Of a stretch of DNA of 46,067 nt, positions 1-8,088 are shown piece after piece (position 1 is the stretch's first letter; every line of letters begins with the position of its first letter). The stretch is taken from contig JALCBJ010000045.1 of the NCBI GenBank assembly GCA_028066595.1, positions 9,849-55,915 of the forward strand, read 5' to 3'. Origin of the DNA: Thermoanaerobaculia bacterium (GTDB taxonomy: Bacteria > Acidobacteriota > Thermoanaerobaculia > Multivoradales > J023). Under the pieces are notes generated by a model. The model saw nothing but the letters and a program-made list of their open reading frames with translations, ran no database searches and was not told where the DNA came from. Both the position numbers and the translations under genes were made by a program.

Positions 1-1064
1 TCGGTGAAGCGGCCGGCGGCGACCAGGAAATAGCCGAGATCGGCCCGTAGCAGGGAAGAGGCGGGATCGATCTCGACGGCACGCCGCACCGCTGAGACCG
101 CTGCGTCGTTCGCTCCGGCTGCCGACAGGACCGTGGCCGCAGCCAGATAGTTCTGTGCGTCTGCCGGTTCGAGTCGTAGTGCGGACTCGATCGCTTCGCT
201 AGCTGATTCGAAATCCCAGTCGAGATGGAGATCCGCGAGGGCTTGGATGCGGTACGAGGCCGCGGAAGCCCGGTCGAATGCGCGCGCGCGCTGTGCCGCT
301 TCGCGAGCTCGCGCGAAGCCGTCCCGAAGCTCCAGGTGACCCGCGAAGCTCATGCGAATCACCGTTTCGGCGACCTTCACGTGAGCTGGCGCGAAGTCCC
401 GCTCGCGACGCAGTGTTTCCTCGAAGGACTCGAGGGCCAGGTTCAGGTCCCCGGCTGATCTGGCAAGCAGATAGAGGCCGCTTTGCCATGCTCTCTGGGC
501 GCCGGGATCATCGGGGCCCGCGGCGCCGGATGAGGACGGGCGGAGTCCGACAGAGTCCGGAGAACGGTTCGCTGTCGCATCCGACGGCTGTCGAACAACC
601 GCCAGCAGTGCGACCAAGACGAGGGCGGTCGCGGCAGCGAGCCACCGGGGAACGGTCTGTCTCGATCTCCCAACATCGAGAGAAGGGTCGTCGACCCTGA
701 CGTCCGCGATCAGGCGATAGCCGAGGCGAGGCAGCGTCTCGATCACCCGCGGCGCCTTGGCAGTATCTCCAAGGGCTGTACGCAGTCTGGCGACGGCGCT
801 GTTCAGGTTGTTGTCGAAGTCGACGATCGTGCCGTCGGGCCAGAGGTGTTCCCTCAACTCCGACCGTGTGACCAACTCTCCCGGGCGTTCGAGAAGGGCG
901 GCAAGAACTCGGAAGGGTTTCTCTTGGAGACGTGATCTGTGGCCTCGCTGCGAGATCTCCCACGTCTCGAGGTCGACGCGAACTCGCCCGAGATGGACTG
1001 TCCGCGACGGCAGAGGCCCCCGGACTTCGAGTCTGTCTAGTGTCTCGTGGCTTGCGTTCTCCAT
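1..1064 (-). CDS. CadC-like winged-helix regulator with TPR tail (3' end outside window)
   Basis: The frame is open from an ATG at 1064 to the left edge, so 354 codons are visible and the C-terminus is missing. Residues about 22-118 are an OmpR/PhoB-type winged helix: they contain EKPFRVLAALLERPGELVTR, an acidic-polar stretch DNNLNSAVARLRTAL and the wing motif ETLPRLGYRL. One hydrophobic segment follows (about 139-156, WLAAATALVLVALLAVV), and then an Ala-rich helical region of TPR type (for example FEETLRRERDFAPAHVKVAE). This is the one-component wHTH-TM-TPR layout common in Acidobacteria: a DNA-binding domain in the cytoplasm and a repeat domain across the membrane. No receiver domain is present. 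The signal sensed cannot be read from the sequence. The start is preceded by AGAGAAG. The gene is divergent from the one at 1370. Confidence 0.85.
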   Translation of the reverse strand, partial: MENASHETLDRLEVRGPLPSRTVHLGRVRVDLETWEISQRGHRSRLQEKPFRVLAALLERPGELVTRSELREHLWPDGTIVDFDNNLNSAVARLRTALGDTAKAPRVIETLPRLGYRLIADVRVDDPSLDVGRSRQTVPRWLAAATALVLVALLAVVRQPSDATANRSPDSVGLRPSSSGAAGPDDPGAQRAWQSGLYLLARSAGDLNLALESFEETLRRERDFAPAHVKVAETVIRMSFAGHLELRDGFARAREAAQRARAFDRASAASYRIQALADLHLDWDFESASEAIESALRLEPADAQNYLAAATVLSAAGANDAAVSAVRRAVEIDPASSLLRADLGYFLVAAGRFT

Positions 1065-1369
1065 CGTGATGCTTCTCTGCATCCATACATCTTTCGTCGC
1101 CCCGGTGTTTCATCGCTCGCGATCCTCGGCGCGACGTCGCGGTTTCGAAGCGCCCCTGAGCTCTCGAACGCTACCGCCTCCAGCGTCTGCTCGCGGCCGC
1201 ACCCATCGTCAATTGCGGAACAATTGCCGCCGATTTCATGCTGCCTCCATTGCCTGACGTGTCTAGGCGACCAAGGTGGTCTGACCGTCGGGTGCGCTAC
1301 GAGTTGGTGAGTGCTGGCGCGACGGTCGAGGCACTCGTCTCTGGATCTGCACGAGAAAGGAATACGAGC
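1065..1369. other. Divergent intergenic region
   Basis: This is a 305-bp non-coding stretch between the divergent regulator (-) and the small secreted protein (+). Apart from the palindromic pair at 1210-1226, listed separately, I see no clear sigma-70 or sigma-54 promoter. ORFs drawn through it overlap one another in several frames and have no ribosome-binding site. Confidence 0.5.
1210..1226. promoter_or_regulatory. Possible operator: CAATTG palindrome pair
   Basis: Two copies of the palindrome CAATTG are separated by five bases (CGGAA), giving a symmetric 17-bp site in the divergent region. Its place between a transcription regulator and its divergent neighbour makes it a candidate binding site for that regulator. 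This is inference from position and symmetry only. Confidence 0.25.
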
Positions 1370-1897
1370 ATGAAAGCCCTCTGGGTGATTCTGGGATTGG
1401 CGCCCTTGCTACTGCCGGCGCAGCAGAACGACGCGCCGTTCCCCGAGGAGGCGCGTCGAAGGCTGGACTACGCCATCGGAAGCTGGCAATCGAAGACAGA
1501 GACCCTCGGCCGGCAGGGCGAGGTGATTCGAACGACAGTCTCCGAGGACGAGCGTCGTTTCGTCATCGAAGACAGGGTTGTCGAGATCTCAGGCGTGATG
1601 GAGGCGACTGGTAGGACATTCCGAGCCTGGGAGTACTACGACGTCCAGAACCAGAAGTACGTCCTGACCTCGATCGACCGGGACGGTCGGCTGATCACGA
1701 TGAGTGGTGAGCTGGGAAAGGAATTCCGATGGACCTCGGAACCGCGTGGGCTACCGGACGGTAGCTCTTTCCTCATGAGGAATACCCACTTCGATGTCGA
1801 GGCGACCTCGTTCACCGCCTTAGGGGAGATTTCACGGGACGGCGGGAAGACCTGGAGAGCATTCGTTCGGCAGTTCTTGACGCGCCGGGACGAATGA
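1370..1897 (+). CDS. Secreted DUF1579-like protein
   Basis: 175 residues. I chose the ATG at 1370 because AGAAAGGAAT lies just upstream and the product then begins with a clean signal peptide (MKALWVILGLAPLLLPA); an in-frame ATG at 1238 would put 44 odd residues before it. The mature part has a GSWQSKTE motif near the N-terminus, several short beta strands, and WEYYD, QKYVLTSIDRDG and DGGKTWRAFVRQFLTR motifs. This resembles DUF1579-type beta-barrel proteins, a family of unknown function often annotated as lipocalin-like. The similarity is by eye, so the family is moderately sure and the function unknown. It stands alone and converges on the gene ending at 1971. Confidence 0.75.
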   Translation: MKALWVILGLAPLLLPAQQNDAPFPEEARRRLDYAIGSWQSKTETLGRQGEVIRTTVSEDERRFVIEDRVVEISGVMEATGRTFRAWEYYDVQNQKYVLTSIDRDGRLITMSGELGKEFRWTSEPRGLPDGSSFLMRNTHFDVEATSFTALGEISRDGGKTWRAFVRQFLTRRDE

Positions 1898-1970
1898 CCG
1901 GTCTAGATCGCCGGCTGTCTGACTTGACTCTTGCTGCCTCGCGTGGCGGGTTCGGGATCCTGGCGGGGTC

Positions 1971-3776
1971 CTAGAAGGCGACGGCGGCTCCGTTCTTGCG
2001 GTTGTTCGATGCGGCCCGCAACTCTCCGGTTTTCGGATCGCGGTGAATCGCCACCCAGATTCCGTCGCCGGCGAAGCGCGGCTGGGTCATGTCGATCTCG
2101 TCGTAGGCGTAGCCCATCGAGTCCAAGACATGTCTGGGAAAGCGCCCCGCCGGGACCTGGACGCGCGCGCCACGCGCGGAAAATTGGGGCAGGAAGGAGT
2201 CGGGTGCGTCGATCGCCTGGTCGACGGTCATGCCATAGCCGATGATGTTCAGGAGGGCTTGCAACGTTCGCTGATGAAGACCCGAGCCCATGGACGCAAA
2301 GCCGAGGACCGGGATCCCGTCCTTCATGACAATGCCGGTCTCGGTGCGGGAAGGCAGGCGTCGGCCCGGACCCACCCGAGCGATCGCCGCTTGCTGGAAG
2401 GAGGCCGGATCTCCGATCGAGATACCGTCGACCATGATCGCCGTTTTGCCCCAGGCGACCGAGTTGATCGTGTGGGTGATGGCGGCGACATTGCCTTGTG
2501 AATCGATGGCCACGACATCGTCCGAATGGCTCGTGGACGGCGGCTGCCAGCCGGTGATGCGAGCCCCCGCGCGAATCAGCCGCCAGAGCTCGGCAGCGTG
2601 CTTCGCCGTGGTTCGAGCAGCAGGTGAGAAATCGAGACCAGGAAAGCTGGCTGTCAGCGCCGCGCGGGTGCGATAGCGCAAATGGCTCGCCATCCCGATG
2701 TCGACCGCGTCGCGAAGCACATGGCCTGATTGCGACCAGTGACCGCGTGTCGGGAGGTCAGCGGCCAAAGCCAGGTTCAGGGCCTCCACCAGAGACGTAC
2801 CGCCGTCGTTGGGTTGCGGGCTCGTTCGGAGTTCGAAGTCACCGATCTTCGCCACCAGGGGTTCGCGCCACAGCACCTCGTAGGAACGTAGATCTTCGAG
2901 TGTCATATGGCCGCCGTCGGCGCGCACCGCTGACACCAGCTTCTCTCCCCAAGGACCGCCGTACATATAGTCGGCGCCATGCTCGACAATGGCTCGCAGG
3001 GTATGTGCCAGCGCGGGCTGGCGCAGTACGTCACCGGCCTCGTAGAACGAGCCGTCCTCTTTGGTGAAGACGGCTCGCGTCTCGGGAAGGCGGGAGAGAT
3101 CGTCGGCCCGGCTCGCGAGCACCTGCGAGAATCCCTGCCTCACGGGAAAACCGTCCTCGGCGATATAGATCGCAGGCTCGAAAAGACGTGAGAACGGAAG
3201 GACTCCGTAGCGCCGATGTGCCGCCTCGACTCCCTTCATGAAACCACCGACCAGTGCCGTTCGGCCGCTCGGAGTGGTACCGAGCATCGCTTTCAGGTCG
3301 CTCAAGCGGATGCTGCCCGGAATCGACATCGGGTCCGTTTCCGCTCGAATCGTGTTCCAGTCTGCGTTCAGAGTGGTCACTTCCGCCGCATCGGCGTCGA
3401 AGTAAACCAGCGACAGGGTACCGAAGTAGCTGACCGGACCTCCGGCGGTGATCGCGACTTGGGTCAACGCCGCGGTGAGGGCAGCGTCGGCCGCACTGCC
3501 ACCCTGCCGCAGGGCTTCGAGGCCCGCGCGAGCCGCGAAGCCGTTCAGGGCAACGGTGACCGCACCGTTCTCGCCCGTGGCGACTTGCGATCGGCTGCGC
3601 CGGATCGCCTGGACCTCGTGTAGGTAGTACTCGTACTCGCCGTCGGGCCAGTCGATGAGTGACGGCTGAGCTTGAGGTTGGGACTCTTGGCCGCGGACTG
3701 GCGGACGGTCTTCGTCCGGGCCTGCTTTCGTCGCGTCGCAGGCGGCGATAGCGAGGAGTAGGAACAGGGCGATCAT
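1971..3776 (-). CDS. Gamma-glutamyltransferase-family lipoprotein
   Basis: 601 residues from the ATG at 3776, which has AGGTGA eight bases upstream (a GTG at 3788 is the alternative). The N-terminus is a lipoprotein signal ending IAAC with Cys13, so the protein is probably exported and lipid-anchored. It has the Ntn-hydrolase gamma-glutamyltransferase layout: a large-subunit start (NGFAARAGLEALRQGGSAADA), the autoprocessing site STSHSDDVVAID with the predicted catalytic Thr at about 415, and a C-terminal LQALLNIIGYGMTVDQAIDAP segment. Oddities: the Ser-Ser oxyanion motif of canonical enzymes (RPLSSMSP in E. coli) reads RRLPSRTET here, the GSPGG loop is GSGLHQ, and the substrate-binding Arg region is not recognisable. 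It may act as a divergent acylase or amidase rather than a glutathione hydrolase. Confidence 0.85.
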   Translation of the reverse strand: MIALFLLLAIAACDATKAGPDEDRPPVRGQESQPQAQPSLIDWPDGEYEYYLHEVQAIRRSRSQVATGENGAVTVALNGFAARAGLEALRQGGSAADAALTAALTQVAITAGGPVSYFGTLSLVYFDADAAEVTTLNADWNTIRAETDPMSIPGSIRLSDLKAMLGTTPSGRTALVGGFMKGVEAAHRRYGVLPFSRLFEPAIYIAEDGFPVRQGFSQVLASRADDLSRLPETRAVFTKEDGSFYEAGDVLRQPALAHTLRAIVEHGADYMYGGPWGEKLVSAVRADGGHMTLEDLRSYEVLWREPLVAKIGDFELRTSPQPNDGGTSLVEALNLALAADLPTRGHWSQSGHVLRDAVDIGMASHLRYRTRAALTASFPGLDFSPAARTTAKHAAELWRLIRAGARITGWQPPSTSHSDDVVAIDSQGNVAAITHTINSVAWGKTAIMVDGISIGDPASFQQAAIARVGPGRRLPSRTETGIVMKDGIPVLGFASMGSGLHQRTLQALLNIIGYGMTVDQAIDAPDSFLPQFSARGARVQVPAGRFPRHVLDSMGYAYDEIDMTQPRFAGDGIWVAIHRDPKTGELRAASNNRKNGAAVAF

Positions 3777-3947
3777 CCGGCGATTCACCTGATTCTGAGC
3801 TCCTCGTGGGCAGGTCTCACGAAAACTTGAAGGGGGCGGTAGGGCGAATTGCGGCACCGAATTCGGCATCTCCGGACGGGCCGCAAGCGACGTTGCTCGG
3901 GTCCAACCTATGGAAGAATGCCGGCGAACCTGAGGTGCCAAAGAGCG

Positions 3948-4202
3948 ATGTCCGATATCAAGTTTACCCGGCAAGAGAAGCAGCTGATCGTCCCCAAGAT
4001 TCAGGAGTATGTGGAACAGGAGCTGGATCTGGAGATCGGCAACTTCGATGCCGAGTTCCTGCTCGACTTCTTCGCGGAAGAGATCGGACCCTATTTCTAC
4101 AATCGTGGTGTCTATGACGCTCGAGCGACTCTCGATCAGAAGATGGAAGGGGTCGGCGAGGCCCTGCTGCTCTTGGAGAAGCCGACAGAGCTCGGCCGCT
4201 GA
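3948..4202 (+). CDS. DUF2164 family protein
   Basis: 84 residues from the ATG at 3948 (MSDIKFTR). The whole protein matches the pattern I know for DUF2164: an N-terminal helix with an R-x-E-K core, an IQEYVEQELDLEIGNFDAEF segment, then DFFAEEIGPYFYNRGVYDAR and a C-terminal helix. It is a short, acidic, cytoplasmic helical protein of unknown function. It is monocistronic: the lipoprotein gene is divergent upstream and about 260 bp of non-coding DNA follow. That gap (4203-4464) shows no RNA or repeat that I can see; GATATAAGAG near 4428 could be a -10 element for the next gene, but no matching -35 is visible. Confidence 0.8.
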   Translation: MSDIKFTRQEKQLIVPKIQEYVEQELDLEIGNFDAEFLLDFFAEEIGPYFYNRGVYDARATLDQKMEGVGEALLLLEKPTELGR

Positions 4203-4464
4203 GGTCGAATCCGGAGATCGCTGAACGGCGCTCAACGAGCAGGGTCGCCGCTGTCGATGCCTTGGGTCCCCAGCTCCGAACGGACACGACGAGCAGGGCT
4301 ACCAGGACGACGAGAAGGTCGACGACGAGAAGGATGAGAAGGCGTTGTGGGCGAATGGCCATCACCGGCTCTGGGCTGTGGACTACACTGTGGGTTTTCA
4401 GCCACGGGAACGGGCGCGGATCACGGGATATAAGAGACGTTACCAGCCGGGGTAGGATCCGAGC

Positions 4465-7400
4465 ATGCCTGAAGCTGTCGGCGCCCGAATGCGAGTCTTC
4501 GTGTTGGCGTTGCTCGTGTTCCTCGGATCAGCCGTATCGATCCCGGTCGGCGGAAGCACTGTCGACGAGGGGCCTTCCATCCGAGGCCGGGTGGCCGATG
4601 GCGAGTCGGCTGTGGCAGGTGCTTGGGTGGAGCTGACGCCATTGGTGGGTCGCTGGCAGCTCGGAGATCTCTTCTTCCAGGGTAAGACGAGACCTTCGCC
4701 AACCAGGCGGGCTGTAACCCGGGCGGACGGCACATTCGTTCTTCGGGCGCCTGACGTGGGTATGTGGAGGCTGACCGTCGGTGGCGAAGGGTTCGTGCCG
4801 TCGCAGCTTTCCTTGGTGCCGCTCTATCGTGATGTGGAACTACCGGACGTCGTTCTCGACACCGATCTTGGACTGACGATTCGCGTAGTGGGACCGCAGG
4901 GTGCCCCGCTCGCCAAGGCAGCGGTCTTGGCCTATTCGAGTGGTACGTCGTCGCGGCGACCCGACGGACTGCCAGCGCCCACCTGGCGGCGCGCCACGGA
5001 GCTAGCGTTCAGCGACGAGAACGGGAAGGTGCATCTCCACGGGCGCCGCGGCGAGACTTTGCGTCTGCAGATAGCGGAGCCCGATCATCCCTCTGCGAGC
5101 GTGGAGGTCGAGCTGCCGGTGGTCGGTGAGGAGGTACCGCTGGTCCGTGGAAGGCGTGTCACGCTGCGAGCACGCGATGCATCCGATGCGCCCATCCGAG
5201 ATGCTTTGGTGTGGGTAGACGAGATGCCCTTTCCTGTCGGCTGGACGGGACAGGACGGTCTCACCTCGGTCGTGCTACCGACGAAGGACTCGGTGTCTCT
5301 TCGGGGGTTGACCAACTCCGGAGCCTCGGCAGCTTTCCGAATGACTACGCGAAGTCCGGTCGAATCGATCCGATTGCCTTTCGACACTCCCCGATCCGTT
5401 TCCGGACGTGTGCTTCGGCGCGGTTCCCAGGAGGGTGTGGCCGGAGCTCTCGTCTGGTCGTGGTACCGGCCCGATCGATTCGTGCGCGCCGACGCCGAAG
5501 GTTGGTTCCGTCTCGAAGCCGTCGATCCGAGCGCCTACATCAGCGCGATCCGGCATGGCTACCGGCGTGGCGGTCGTCGCTTCGATGAAGGACCTGGAGG
5601 CGCTCCCGCTGTCCTGCAGCTCCAAGCCGTCGGCCGTCTGGAAGGTCTGGTGGTGGACGATAACGGGGATCCGATTCCTGGACTGGGTCTGCAGCCACAG
5701 AGCCGCGGCCTGACCTGGGAAGGCGAGAGTTGGCCTTTCCGCAGCGGCTCGGATGGTTCCTTCGTCTTGACCGATTTGCCGGCGGAGACCGAGCTGTCGG
5801 TGACCCTGGGCGGCCTGGATGCCATGGCGACACGTTGGGCAGTGGTAGTTCGCGAGCTTCCTGCCCTCGCGCCGGGCGAGGAGCGAACGGGAGTCTTGTT
5901 GGAAGCCGTGCGCGGACTGACCGCTCTCGGTTCGGTGGTCGATGAGGCCGACGTTCCCGTGGTGGGTGCCCAGGTACGCCTTCGCGACAGCGACCCTGGG
6001 CGCGGTGTGTCATCGCTTCCACCTGCCGCTGCACGGGAAACGCGCAGCAACGAAAGCGGCAACTGGATGATGACCGCACTTCCTCGGGGTGTCTATGACT
6101 TGGAAGTGCGTGCTTCGGGTTTTGCAGCAGCCGTGGTTCCCGGTCTCGAGGTGGGTACCGAGATCGAGGCCGAAGGAACCCCGGATACCGCAGATCTGGG
6201 GACCGTGATCCTCGTCCCCGGCGTGTCACTGGAAGGCGCGGTGTTCGACGCCGGCCGCCAACCGTTGGCGGGTGCCGACGTGAGGGCCCACGAGACCGGC
6301 CGCCCCGATCTCGCGAGTTCCACCGCTACAGACGACGACGGGCGATTCGTGTTGCGCGACTTGCGTGGTGGGTCGAGGATAGACCTTTCCGCCGAGCACC
6401 CCGACTACCTGCCCGGGCACGCGGGTCCGATCACCGTTCCACGGGAGGGCGATTCCCTCGAGGAGCCCGTAATCGTCTTGAAGCGGGGCACGTCGGTCCA
6501 GGGGCGGGTGGCGGATGGGACCGGGCGCCCTGTTGCTCGAGCTGGTGTCGCGCTCTTCGCCCAGGGTGGCGGAGGCTCGGCATTGGGAGGGCAGTCGACG
6601 ACGACCACAGACCGCGAGGGTCGCTTCGAGCTGCACCGCGTGCCCGACGGACCAGCAACGCTTCAGGTGAGTCACCGTCACTTTCCCACGCATTCCGAAC
6701 CCTTACAGATTCTGCCGGCGCATCTCGGTGGGACGCTGGTGGATGTCGTGCTTCGGGGCGCTGCCGGCAGCCTGCGTGGGATCGTGCGCGACATCGAAGG
6801 GGAGCCGGTGGGCACGGCATTGGTATTGCTCCCCGGCGACGGCGTCATCCGCCCCGCCAGCACGCATACCGATGCCGAAGGTGGCTTCGAGCTTCCCGGC
6901 ATCGACCCTGGCCGGCGCGAGATCTTGGTCCATCACGCCTCCTTTGCGTCCTATCGGGGTGAAGTGGAGGTCGCGTCCAGCTCGTGGCTCGACGTTCAGC
7001 TCCAGCGCGGAGTGACCGCCTCGGGTCGCGTCTCGCGTGCCGACGGCGCATCGATCGAGAGGGCTCGGGTTTCTTCCACGCCGCTCGACGACGAAGGCCA
7101 GGCGACACGAGAGGGCGCCATCTCAGCGGCCGATGGAAGCTGGACCATCGAACGGCTCGTCCCCGGACGGTATCGATTTCATGCCGCGGCGCCAGGATTC
7201 TACTCGCCGAGCGAGGCCGAACCCTTGGTAGTTGACCGGGATGTTCACGGGATCGAGATCGAGCTCCTGCGTGGCGTAACGTTGGAGGGGACCGTGACGG
7301 GTGTGGCGTTCGATGACCTGCCGAGGGTCGTCATCCAAGCGCAGCGCATCCACTCCGAATTCCCCACCCAACCCCAGCCTAACGCCCGCGCCGAGATCGA

Positions 7401-8088
7401 TTTTCAGGGTGCCTTTCGGCTCGAGGGCTTGAGCCCTGGCTCATGGCGAGTCAGCGCGCTCCTCCATCCGGAAGGTGGCCGACGATCCGTGGATGTCGAG
7501 ATCAGCGACTTGGGACCGCCAGAACCCATAGTCCTGCGGTTGGGAGATGGATATGACGTGAGCGGAACCCTGGAGATCGTGGGCGCCCGGCCCGGAGAAA
7601 GCACCGGCATCCGGCTGATGCTGATGGGGACATCCCTGACCGGCCATCGAATGACGATGGCCGACCCGGATGGCCGGTTCGTGTTCCGCGATGTCGAACC
7701 TGGCGTTTATAACCTGGTGGCAGCCGGGAACGCGGGTCAGCTATGGAGTCGCCAGCTCGAGGTTCGAGACGACGTGGACGTGACCATCCGAGCGCGGGTC
7801 GCCAGCTTGACCGGAACGGTGCGGGATCGTTTCGGCCGGGCGTTGGGCGATGTCCGTCTGCGGCTCTCGCGCCGGGACGTGGACGGCTCGATCTATGGAT
7901 TTGCCATCTCGACGGGCGCGGATGGACGTTTCCGATTCGTCGCGGTGCCATCTGGTGTCTATCGTCTCGACGTCGTCCGGGATGGATTCGAGCCAGCGGA
8001 TCAGCTCGTGGACCTCGTCGAAGGATTGACGACGGAGCTGGAGATCGTAATGGATCCGCTGCTCGAATCGATGCCTACGGAGCGCTGA
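4465..8088 (+). CDS. Secreted protein of about 13 carboxypeptidase-regulatory-like repeats
   Basis: 1207 residues. The start at 4465 has TAGGATCC about 8 bp upstream; an ATG at 4489 would sit right at the signal peptide (MRVFVLALLVFLGSAVS). The rest is a chain of about 13 beta-sandwich units of 75-95 residues. Each opens with a G-x-V-x-D-x-x-G-x-P-(V/L)-x-G-A pattern (such as GRVADGTGRPVARAGVALF, GAVFDAGRQPLAGADVRA and GTVRDRFGRALGDVRLRL) and closes with D-G-x-F-x-L...P-G-x-Y-x-L. This is the carboxypeptidase D regulatory / transthyretin-like repeat. No peptidase, TonB plug or sortase signal is present. It is probably a periplasmic or surface-exposed scaffold. Its 3' end overlaps the convergent gene's 3' end by 14 bp. 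Confidence 0.85.
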   Translation: MPEAVGARMRVFVLALLVFLGSAVSIPVGGSTVDEGPSIRGRVADGESAVAGAWVELTPLVGRWQLGDLFFQGKTRPSPTRRAVTRADGTFVLRAPDVGMWRLTVGGEGFVPSQLSLVPLYRDVELPDVVLDTDLGLTIRVVGPQGAPLAKAAVLAYSSGTSSRRPDGLPAPTWRRATELAFSDENGKVHLHGRRGETLRLQIAEPDHPSASVEVELPVVGEEVPLVRGRRVTLRARDASDAPIRDALVWVDEMPFPVGWTGQDGLTSVVLPTKDSVSLRGLTNSGASAAFRMTTRSPVESIRLPFDTPRSVSGRVLRRGSQEGVAGALVWSWYRPDRFVRADAEGWFRLEAVDPSAYISAIRHGYRRGGRRFDEGPGGAPAVLQLQAVGRLEGLVVDDNGDPIPGLGLQPQSRGLTWEGESWPFRSGSDGSFVLTDLPAETELSVTLGGLDAMATRWAVVVRELPALAPGEERTGVLLEAVRGLTALGSVVDEADVPVVGAQVRLRDSDPGRGVSSLPPAAARETRSNESGNWMMTALPRGVYDLEVRASGFAAAVVPGLEVGTEIEAEGTPDTADLGTVILVPGVSLEGAVFDAGRQPLAGADVRAHETGRPDLASSTATDDDGRFVLRDLRGGSRIDLSAEHPDYLPGHAGPITVPREGDSLEEPVIVLKRGTSVQGRVADGTGRPVARAGVALFAQGGGGSALGGQSTTTTDREGRFELHRVPDGPATLQVSHRHFPTHSEPLQILPAHLGGTLVDVVLRGAAGSLRGIVRDIEGEPVGTALVLLPGDGVIRPASTHTDAEGGFELPGIDPGRREILVHHASFASYRGEVEVASSSWLDVQLQRGVTASGRVSRADGASIERARVSSTPLDDEGQATREGAISAADGSWTIERLVPGRYRFHAAAPGFYSPSEAEPLVVDRDVHGIEIELLRGVTLEGTVTGVAFDDLPRVVIQAQRIHSEFPTQPQPNARAEIDFQGAFRLEGLSPGSWRVSALLHPEGGRRSVDVEISDLGPPEPIVLRLGDGYDVSGTLEIVGARPGESTGIRLMLMGTSLTGHRMTMADPDGRFVFRDVEPGVYNLVAAGNAGQLWSRQLEVRDDVDVTIRARVASLTGTVRDRFGRALGDVRLRLSRRDVDGSIYGFAISTGADGRFRFVAVPSGVYRLDVVRDGFEPADQLVDLVEGLTTELEIVMDPLLESMPTER

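Noticed and set aside
1898..1970. Terminator between the convergent genes ending at 1897 and 1971
   Set aside because: Only short CCGG-type complementarity is present, with no stable stem and no T-run.
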